A stretch of DNA of 64,000 nucleotides from Breoghania sp. (GTDB taxonomy: Bacteria > Pseudomonadota > Alphaproteobacteria > Rhizobiales > Stappiaceae), in the NCBI RefSeq assembly GCF_963674635.1, contig NZ_OY771475.1, forward strand, positions 4,137,001 through 4,201,000, in the 5' to 3' direction. Position 1 is the first letter of the stretch; each line of letters begins with the position of its first letter. A program made the translations under genes and the position numbers. Of the stretch, positions 58,268 to 64,000 are shown piece by piece. The notes under the pieces were generated by a model. That model was not told the origin of the DNA and searched no databases. It saw nothing but the letters and a program-made list of their open reading frames with translations.

Positions 58268-58999
58268 ATGTCTGCTTCCGAGCGTGTTCTGGATGCACTG
58301 ATTGCCGTCGCCGGCGCTCCGCGGCCCATGACCGCTGCGCAATTGGCGGAAACGCTCGACGTGCCTCTGTCGTCGGCCTATCGCCACATCGCGTTGCTGA
58401 AGAAATACGATCTGATTGTCGATCTGGGGCGCGACGCGGGACTTGTGCCGGGGCCTGCCTGCTGGCGGCTCGGTCAGGCGATGGACAACATGGAGATGGT
58501 CGCCTCGCTCGCGCGGCCTGTCATGCTCGAACTCTCACGCGTGACGCAGGAAAGCGTGGGATTGATGCAGGCGGTCGCCGCCGAGGTCTTTTGCGCGGAC
58601 ATGATCGAAAGCTCGCTGTCGCTGCGCTGCTCCTTCGCCAAGGGACGGGCGCAGCCGCTGAACAAGGGTGCTTCTGCCAAGCTTCTTCTTGCCTACATGT
58701 CCGAAAACACACGGCGCCTTGCGCTTCAAGGGCTTCCGCGCGGTGTGGAGTTTGCGGCGCTGGAGACGGAGCTCGCGACGATCCGGTCCAAAGGTTACGC
58801 CGTCAGCGAGAGCGAGGTTGATTTCGGTGTCTGGGGCGTGAGCGCGCCGGTCCTCGGGCCGGGGCGGCGACTTGTCTGCGGTCTCACACTGATGGTTCCG
58901 GTCATCCGGGTGGGCGACCGGCTCAACGAATTTGTCTCGGCCACCGTCAAGGCCGCGGCAGATATCAGTCTGCTTCTGGCAGGAAGCAGCGATCAATAA
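58268..58999 (+). CDS. IclR-family transcriptional regulator
   Basis: About 243 residues. N-terminal winged helix-turn-helix (SERVLDALIAVAGAPRPMTAAQLAETLDVPLSSAYRHIALLKKYDLI) and a C-terminal GAF-like effector domain with GRAQPLNKGASAKLLLAYM and GYAVSESEVDFGVWGVSAPV, which are typical of the family. ATG 58268 follows GAGAAAG; GTG 58262 is an alternative. It is 14 bases upstream of the amino-acid ABC importer genes and likely controls them and hutG/hutF. Confidence 0.92.
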   Translation: MSASERVLDALIAVAGAPRPMTAAQLAETLDVPLSSAYRHIALLKKYDLIVDLGRDAGLVPGPACWRLGQAMDNMEMVASLARPVMLELSRVTQESVGLMQAVAAEVFCADMIESSLSLRCSFAKGRAQPLNKGASAKLLLAYMSENTRRLALQGLPRGVEFAALETELATIRSKGYAVSESEVDFGVWGVSAPVLGPGRRLVCGLTLMVPVIRVGDRLNEFVSATVKAAADISLLLAGSSDQ

Positions 59000-59013
59000 A
59001 GAGGGAAATGACA

Positions 59014-59757
59014 ATGAAACTCTGGAAAAAGATGGCGCTCGGCGCCGCATGTGCACTTTCACTGGCAGGTGTTGCCCACGCACAGGACGCCAAGGTTCTG
59101 AACGTCGCCACCGACGCGACCTTCCCCCCGTTTGAATATTACGAAGACGGCAAGATGACCGGCTTCGACATCGACATGATCAATGCGCTCGGCGAAAAGA
59201 TGGGCCGCGAGATCAAGTGGACCCAGATCGACTTCAAGGGTCTGGTTCCGGGTCTCGTCGCCAAGCGCTTCGATGTGGCGGTCTCCGCGATCTACATCAC
59301 GGACGCGCGCAAGAAGGTCGTCGACTTCTCCGACACCTATTATCCGGGCGGTCTGGTCGTGCTGACCAAGGCCGACAACGAGACCATCAAGAGCCCGGCG
59401 GATCTGGCCGGCAAGAAGGTCTCCGTTCAGGTCGGTACCAAGTCGGTGGCCTATCTGAACGAACATTATCCGGAAGCGAAGCTCGTCGAGGTGGAGAAGA
59501 ACGAGGAGATGTTCAACCTCGTGCTCATCGGGCGCGCGGAAGCGGCTGTCACCGGCAAGCCGGCGGCGCTTCTCTTTGCCAGCAAGAACCCTTCCATCCG
59601 CGTGATCCCCGATCAGGTGACCACCGAGGAATACGGCATCGCCGTGCGCAAGGATCTGCCGGACGTGACCAAGGCCTTCAACAAGGCGCTCGCGGAGATC
59701 AAGGCCGATGGCACTTACGATGCGCTGGTCGACAAGTGGTTCGGCGGCGTGAAGTAA
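59014..59757 (+). CDS. Polar amino-acid ABC solute-binding protein
   Basis: About 247 residues, family 3 binding protein. Signal peptide MKLWKKMALGAACALSLAGV ends AHA/QD (about 23). The mature part has the amino-acid ligand pattern ATDATFPPFEYYEDGKMTGFDIDM and GLVPGLVAKRFDVAVSAIYIT. A GAGGG Shine-Dalgarno gives a better spacing to ATG 59014 than to ATG 59008. Upstream of hutG/hutF, so the ligand may be histidine or a histidine-derived compound. Confidence 0.93.
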   Translation: MKLWKKMALGAACALSLAGVAHAQDAKVLNVATDATFPPFEYYEDGKMTGFDIDMINALGEKMGREIKWTQIDFKGLVPGLVAKRFDVAVSAIYITDARKKVVDFSDTYYPGGLVVLTKADNETIKSPADLAGKKVSVQVGTKSVAYLNEHYPEAKLVEVEKNEEMFNLVLIGRAEAAVTGKPAALLFASKNPSIRVIPDQVTTEEYGIAVRKDLPDVTKAFNKALAEIKADGTYDALVDKWFGGVK

Positions 59758-59794
59758 GCCGTTTCTGACAAGAGTATCTTCGGGGAGTTCTAAG

Positions 59795-60463
59795 ATGGAA
59801 TTCGATTTCTCGCCGGTATGGGAAGGGTTTCCGGATCTTCTTCACGGTGCATTGGTCACTGTGGAGGTGACGGTTGCCTCGCTTGTGCTGAGCATCATCG
59901 TCGGTCTGCTGATCGGCATGGCACGGCTCAATCCGGCTCGGCGGATCGTCTATGGCGTGGCTTCGACCTACGTCCTGTTCTTTCGCGGAACTCCCCTGCT
60001 CGTCCAATTGTTCCTGCTGTTTTTCGGCCTGCCGCAATTCGACATCATGCTGCCCGCCTTCTTTTGCGGCGTGATCGGGCTGGGGCTCTATTCCGGCTCC
60101 TACGTGTCGGAAATCGTGCGCGGCGCGATCCAGTCCATCGATCGCGGACAGATGGAGGCGGCGCGCTCCATGGGCATGTCCTATGGCCAGGCCATGCGGA
60201 TCATCATCCTGCCGCAGGCGATCCTGCGCATGGTGCCGCCGTTGGGTAACGAGTTCATCGCGCTGATCAAGAATTCCGCGCTCGTCTCGCTGCTCACGAT
60301 CTCCGACCTCATGCATGAAGGTCAGAAGATCATTTCCGTTTCCTACCGTTCGCTGGAGGTCTATCTCGTCGTGGCGCTGATCTATCTGGTCCTCACGAGC
60401 GCGGCGGGCATGACCTTGCGGCTTCTTGAACGGCGTATGCGCCTTGGAGGGATGGTTCAGTGA
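59795..60463 (+). CDS. Polar amino-acid ABC transporter permease
   Basis: 222 residues, HisMQ/GlnP-type permease. The family motifs are YVLFFRGTPLLVQLFLLFFGLPQ and the EAA-loop MEAARSMGMSYGQAMRIIILPQA. It follows the binding protein by 37 bases and overlaps the ATPase start (GTGA). A single permease gene, so it probably forms a homodimer. Confidence 0.95.
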   Translation: MEFDFSPVWEGFPDLLHGALVTVEVTVASLVLSIIVGLLIGMARLNPARRIVYGVASTYVLFFRGTPLLVQLFLLFFGLPQFDIMLPAFFCGVIGLGLYSGSYVSEIVRGAIQSIDRGQMEAARSMGMSYGQAMRIIILPQAILRMVPPLGNEFIALIKNSALVSLLTISDLMHEGQKIISVSYRSLEVYLVVALIYLVLTSAAGMTLRLLERRMRLGGMVQ

Positions 60464-61221
60464 CCGAGACCGTGAAACCCATTCTGGAAATCCGCGATCT
60501 GGGCAAGGATTTCGGCGAAATCAACGTGCTGCGTGACATCTCGCTCGATGTGATGCCCTCGCAGGTGGTGGTGGTGATCGGACCGTCCGGATCGGGCAAG
60601 AGCACGCTTTTGCGTTGCTGCAACTGCCTTGAAGTGCCGCAGCGCGGGTCCATCCGCATCTGCGACAAGGATCTGGTGGTCGATGGCGTGATGCTGCCTG
60701 AGCGCGAGCTGAACGCGCTGCGCATGCAGGTTGGCATGGTGTTCCAGGGCTTCAACCTGTTCCCGCATCTTTCCGTCCTCGACAATGTGGCCGTCGGCCC
60801 GCGCAAACTCAGGGGCCTGAGCCAGAAGGCGTCGGAGGAGATCGCGCTCAATCTTCTGGCCAAGGTCGGCCTGAAGGATCGAGCGAATGCCTATCCCGCC
60901 CAGCTTTCCGGCGGTCAGAAGCAGCGCGTCGCCATTGCGCGGGCGCTTGCCATGGAACCGAAGGTGATGCTCTTCGACGAGCCGACCTCCGCCCTCGACC
61001 CGGAGCTTGTGGGTGAAGTGCTTCAGGTGATGAAGCAACTCGCCAAGGAAGGCATGACCATGATCGTGGTGACCCACGAGATGGGCTTTGCCCGCGAGGT
61101 GGCCGACGAGGTGCTGGTGATGGATGGCACGGTCATCGAGCACGGCAAGCCGGATGAGGTCTTCGCCAATCCCAAGCATGAACGCACGCAGAATTTCCTT
61201 CGCTCGATCCTGAGCAATTGA
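60460..61221 (+). CDS. Polar amino-acid ABC transporter ATP-binding protein
   Basis: 253 residues, GlnQ/HisP type. Walker A GPSGSGKST, Q-loop VFQGFNLFPHLSV, signature LSGGQKQRVAIARA, Walker B VMLFDEPTSALD and H-loop VTHEMGFA are all intact. The start is GTG 60460, overlapping the permease stop, with GGAGG 12 bases upstream. Confidence 0.96.
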   Translation: MTETVKPILEIRDLGKDFGEINVLRDISLDVMPSQVVVVIGPSGSGKSTLLRCCNCLEVPQRGSIRICDKDLVVDGVMLPERELNALRMQVGMVFQGFNLFPHLSVLDNVAVGPRKLRGLSQKASEEIALNLLAKVGLKDRANAYPAQLSGGQKQRVAIARALAMEPKVMLFDEPTSALDPELVGEVLQVMKQLAKEGMTMIVVTHEMGFAREVADEVLVMDGTVIEHGKPDEVFANPKHERTQNFLRSILSN

Positions 61222-61239
61222 GCTGAAGGTCTGCTTGCG

Positions 61240-61265
61240 GGGCGGTCAGGCGGTGGCCGCCGCCC
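61240..61265 (+). terminator. Possible weak terminator after the ABC ATPase gene
   Basis: Stem GGGCGG / CCGCCC with a GC-rich 14-base inner loop, followed by TTCTTG. Terminator-like but without a long T-run; transcription may partly read through into hutG. Confidence 0.42.
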
Positions 61266-61295
61266 TTCTTGATACCGCCCCAAAGGATACGAAAA

Positions 61296-62120
61296 ATGAG
61301 CGATCAATCGCCGGCCGATGCGGTCTACGAAGTCAGCCCCGGCACGTCTCCCGTCGTCCTGGCAATGCCGCACACCGGCACCCATGTGCCGCCCGCCATC
61401 ATGGCCCGGCTGAATGAACTCGGTCAGACCGTCAGCGACACCGACTGGCATATTCACCGCCTCTATGACGGGCTGCTGCCGAACGCGACCAAGGTGCGGG
61501 CCCTGTTCAGCCGCTACGTTATCGACGCCAACCGCGACCCTGAAGGTGTGAGCCTCTATCCGGGCCAAAACACCACCACGCTGGTGCCGACAATCGATTT
61601 CGACAACAACCCGATCTGGGTGGAAGGTCAGGAACCGGGCGCGCAGGACATCGCGGAGCGTCTCGCCGCATTCCATCAGCCCTATCACGCCGCCGTTGCC
61701 GCCGAACTCAAGCGGGTGAAGGACATCCACGGCATCGCGGTGCTCTTCGATTGCCATTCCATCCGCTCAAATATCCCGTTTCTGTTCGAAGGCACCTTGC
61801 CGGACCTCAATCTGGGCACGAATGGCGGGACGTCCTGTGCACCGGAAATCGAGGCGGCTGCGCTCGCTGCGGCCAAAGCCTCCGATTACACGAGCGTTCT
61901 CAACGGTCGCTTCAAGGGGGGCTGGACGACCCGTCATTACGGGCGTCCCGAAGAGGGCATTCATGCGATCCAGCTGGAGCTTGCCCAGTCCACGCATCTG
62001 GCGAGCGAGGCGCTGCCCTTCGACTACGATCCGGCAAAGGCGGAGAAGCTGCGCAAGACGCTCGCCGACATGTTGGGCCGGATCGAGGCTTACGCGCTCA
62101 GCGTTTCGACCAGGGCCTGA
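61296..62120 (+). CDS. hutG: N-formylglutamate amidohydrolase
   Basis: About 274 residues. N-formylglutamate deformylase motifs: MPHTGTHVPP, DTDWHIHRLYDGL, SRYVIDANRDPEG, LFDCHSIRSNIPF and GGWTTRHYGRP. It splits N-formyl-L-glutamate into glutamate and formate, the last step of the formyl route of histidine degradation. ATG 61296 follows AAAGGA. It is next to hutF, which makes its substrate. Confidence 0.94.
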   Translation: MSDQSPADAVYEVSPGTSPVVLAMPHTGTHVPPAIMARLNELGQTVSDTDWHIHRLYDGLLPNATKVRALFSRYVIDANRDPEGVSLYPGQNTTTLVPTIDFDNNPIWVEGQEPGAQDIAERLAAFHQPYHAAVAAELKRVKDIHGIAVLFDCHSIRSNIPFLFEGTLPDLNLGTNGGTSCAPEIEAAALAAAKASDYTSVLNGRFKGGWTTRHYGRPEEGIHAIQLELAQSTHLASEALPFDYDPAKAEKLRKTLADMLGRIEAYALSVSTRA

Positions 62121-62222
62121 TTGCGGCCCGCGTAGCTCGCGATTTGTGAAGGCAAGCCGGCCCGACTGCACGCAGCGGCGGTTCCGGGCCTTCCGGCGAA
62201 AGACAACGAGAACAAACAGATC

Positions 62223-63587
62223 ATGTCTGCAACGACTATTCACGCGCGAAACGCGCTTCTGCCCGGTGGCTGGGCGCAGGACGTGCGGTTCGTCCTTGAG
62301 GGCGAGACGATCGCCGCCATCACTCCCGGCGTGAAGCCGGAGGCAGAAGACCATCGCGTCGACCATCTTCTGCCCGGCATGGGCAATCATCACAGCCATG
62401 CCTTCCAGCGCGCCATGGCGGGCCTTGCGGAGACCCGCGGCTCCGGCACCGACACTTTCTGGACATGGCGGGACGTGATGTATCGCTTCGCGCTGTCCAT
62501 GGATCCGGACCAGATGGAGGCGGTTGCCACCCATCTCTACATGGAGATGATGGAGGCGGGTTTCTGTCATGTGGGCGAGTTCCATTATCTCCACCATGAC
62601 CGCGACGGCAGCCCTTATGCCAATATCGGCGAGCTTTGCGACCGTATCGCAGCCGCTGCGGGCGCCACTGGCATGGACGTGACGCTGCTTCCCTCCTTCT
62701 ATGCCCATTCCACCTTCGCTGGCGCGGCTCCCGTCGAAGGACAGCGCCGCTTCATCAACGATGTGGACGGCTTTGCGCGCATCGTGGAGCGATGCCGGGA
62801 GCTTGCGCGCACAATGCCGGGCGTCTCGGTGGGCGTTGCCCCGCACAGCCTGCGCGCCGTTACCCCCGACGAGTTGTCGGCGGTGGTGGACATGGCTGGC
62901 GATGCCCCGATCCATATTCACGTGGCGGAGCAGGTGAAGGAGGTCGAGGATTGCCTTCAATGGTCCGGCAAGCGGCCCGTTCAATGGCTTCTTGACAATG
63001 CGCCGGTCAATGACCGCTGGTGCCTGATCCACGCCACGCATCTGACGCCGGAAGAGCTCGACGCCATCGTGCTCTCCAAGGCCACCGTCGGGCTTTGCCC
63101 GGTGACGGAGGGCAATCTCGGCGACGGCATTTCACGCTGCAAGGGGCTGTTCGAGCAGGGGGGCGCCTTCGGCATCGGCACCGATTCCAATGTCTTGATC
63201 GATGTCGGACAGGAGCTTCGCCAGCTTGAGTATTCGCAGCGTCTGGCGCATGGCAATCGCGCGGTGCTGGCCGGGCAGGGTGCGTCCACCGGGCGCGAGC
63301 TCTTCGAGGCGGCGCGTGCAGGCGGCGGGGCCGCATTGGGCCGCTCAACCGACCTGGTTGCGGGCGGGCTTGCGAGCTTTATCGTCTTCAAGAATGAAGA
63401 TGCTCCCTGGCTCACGCAGGACCGGCTCATCGATGGCTGGATCTTTGGCGGAGCGTTCCGTCCCGATGCGGTGTGGGCGCGCGGGCGTCAGGTGGTGGAA
63501 GACGGACGTCATGTGGCGCGTCCGGATATCGCCGCCCGGTTCCGCACCACCATGCAGGACCTGATGAATGAGACGGGCCTTGCCTGA
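62223..63587 (+). CDS. hutF: Formimidoylglutamate deiminase
   Basis: 454 residues, amidohydrolase (TIM-barrel) family. The metal motif is H57-S-H59 in NHHSHAFQRAM, with MAGLAETRGSGTDTFWTWRD typical of HutF. Later metal/catalytic residues lie in IHIHVAEQVKEVEDC, IHATHLTPEE and GIGTDSNVL. It converts N-formimidoyl-L-glutamate to N-formyl-L-glutamate. Follows hutG by 102 bases on the same strand. The hutH, hutU and hutI genes of the upper pathway are not in this window. Confidence 0.94.
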   Translation: MSATTIHARNALLPGGWAQDVRFVLEGETIAAITPGVKPEAEDHRVDHLLPGMGNHHSHAFQRAMAGLAETRGSGTDTFWTWRDVMYRFALSMDPDQMEAVATHLYMEMMEAGFCHVGEFHYLHHDRDGSPYANIGELCDRIAAAAGATGMDVTLLPSFYAHSTFAGAAPVEGQRRFINDVDGFARIVERCRELARTMPGVSVGVAPHSLRAVTPDELSAVVDMAGDAPIHIHVAEQVKEVEDCLQWSGKRPVQWLLDNAPVNDRWCLIHATHLTPEELDAIVLSKATVGLCPVTEGNLGDGISRCKGLFEQGGAFGIGTDSNVLIDVGQELRQLEYSQRLAHGNRAVLAGQGASTGRELFEAARAGGGAALGRSTDLVAGGLASFIVFKNEDAPWLTQDRLIDGWIFGGAFRPDAVWARGRQVVEDGRHVARPDIAARFRTTMQDLMNETGLA

Positions 63588-63594
63588 TCCTGTG

Positions 63595-63615
63595 GGGGGC
63601 GGGGATTTCGCCCCC
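63595..63615 (+). terminator. Terminator-like hairpin after hutF
   Basis: Seven-bp stem GGGGGCG / CGCCCCC with a GGGATTT loop, followed by TTCC, eight bases after the hutF stop. Likely the end of the hutG-hutF transcript, though the T-run is short. Confidence 0.55.
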
Positions 63616-63655
63616 TTCCATTGGATGGCGCGAGCACGGTCGGGAAAAGGGGATC

Positions 63656-63672
63656 TCACCAACGATTGGTGA
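63656..63672. other. Inverted repeat between hutF and pflA
   Basis: Perfect 7-bp arms TCACCAA-CGA-TTGGTGA, lying between the convergent hutF and pflA genes. On the minus strand GATCCCCTTTTCCC follows, so it may terminate pflA transcription. Confidence 0.45.
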
Positions 63673-63696
63673 GGCGTGGCGCGTGTGTCTTTGGCC

Positions 63697-64000
63697 TCAC
63701 GCGACCTTGAGGCCGCGGGAGCGAAAGATCTCGCGGGCGGCTTCGGCCTCGTCTTGCGTGGGCGCCTTTGTGTCGGCAAGCTGATAAGTCATGTTCAACT
63801 CTGCCCATTTGGACGCGCCCATCTGGTGGAAGGGCAGCACCTCGACACGCTCCACGCTCGGGCCGAGAGCGGCCACGTAATCGGCGAGTTTCGCCACGTC
63901 GTCCGGGGCATCGGTCCAGCCGGGAACCAGCACGTAGCGGATCCAGCTTGGCTTGTTCATCTGCGCGAGCCGTTCGGCGAAATCGAGCGTCGGCTGAAGC
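63697..64000 (-). CDS. pflA: C-terminal part of pyruvate formate-lyase activating enzyme (radical SAM)
   Basis: The frame continues past the window end, so this is the C-terminal third only. It contains NKPSWIRYVLVPGWTD and VEVLPFHQMGASKWAELNM, both characteristic of the C-terminal end of PflA. The radical SAM Cys motif lies beyond the window. The enzyme installs the glycyl radical in pyruvate formate-lyase. Formate-lyase would supply acetyl-CoA to an ackA/pta-type route, which exists elsewhere in the window. Confidence 0.88.
   Translation of the reverse strand, partial: LQPTLDFAERLAQMNKPSWIRYVLVPGWTDAPDDVAKLADYVAALGPSVERVEVLPFHQMGASKWAELNMTYQLADTKAPTQDEAEAAREIFRSRGLKVA

Overview
The window is high-GC, densely packed bacterial DNA. 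Short ATGA/GTGA overlaps are frequent. The gene set is typical of a metabolically versatile alphaproteobacterium, probably Hyphomicrobiales: cyoABCD with SURF1, TRAP and Dpp-type importers, hutF/hutG, and many LysR/GntR/IclR regulators. I cannot fix the genus from sequence alone. I saw no rRNA, tRNA, CRISPR array, insertion sequence or phage gene.

Layout. (1) 1-4902: the end of a probable binding protein, then a peptide-type ABC importer (two permeases and a fused double ATPase) with an M20 amidohydrolase. (2) 4907-9891, minus strand: cytochrome bo3-type quinol oxidase cyoABCD plus a SURF1 assembly factor, divergent from an MFS carrier (10192-11508). (3) 11580-13622, minus: a UPF0261 gene followed by a TIM-barrel gene, the bacterial two-gene form of the plant Tm-1 architecture. 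(4) 14007-23139, plus: a LysR regulator, a TRAP transporter (DctP, DctQ, DctM), a DHDPS/NAL-family lyase, a BisC-like molybdenum enzyme, an SDR with altered catalytic residues, and a PLP enzyme of the cysteine synthase/desulfhydrase family. (5) 23421-32121, minus: acetate kinase, a MaoC-phosphotransacetylase fusion, thiolase, a 94-residue unknown protein, a two-subunit CoA-transferase, an AtuA-type pair and a CitMHS carrier. A divergent LysR gene lies next to a perfect palindromic operator candidate. (6) 33571-47256: a catabolic block with an M20-type carbamoylase/allantoate-like hydrolase, GntR regulator, class III PLP enzyme, hydroxylysine-kinase-like phosphotransferase, amidase, second class III aminotransferase, a second complete peptide-type ABC importer, and a divergent hydroxyacid dehydrogenase. 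A 20-bp palindrome lies between the last two units. (7) 47334-57888: an envelope phosphosignalling island. (8) 58268-63587, plus: IclR regulator, polar amino-acid ABC importer, hutG and hutF. (9) The window ends inside a minus-strand pyruvate formate-lyase activase.

The most unusual part is region 7. It combines a Ser/Thr kinase carrying a probable C-terminal beta-propeller, a PP2C phosphatase, four FHA proteins (one is a trypsin-like protease with two FHA domains, one a VWA-FHA protein, one an RDD-like FHA protein), a peptidoglycan-binding-domain protein and a small membrane protein. No type VI secretion structural genes are visible beside it. A short Thr motif (T-x-V-I/L, or R-T-V-I/L-A-N) occurs outside the FHA folds of three of these proteins and may be the kinase target. 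This suggests a self-contained kinase/phosphatase/FHA circuit that monitors the cell envelope. The function is inferred, not shown.

The rest of the window is mainly import and catabolism. Several transporters are paired with an enzyme that would process their cargo: ABC with M20 hydrolase or amidase, TRAP with lyase and oxidoreductases, CitMHS with CoA-transferase and thiolase, amino-acid ABC with hutG/hutF. Most substrates are not determinable from sequence alone.
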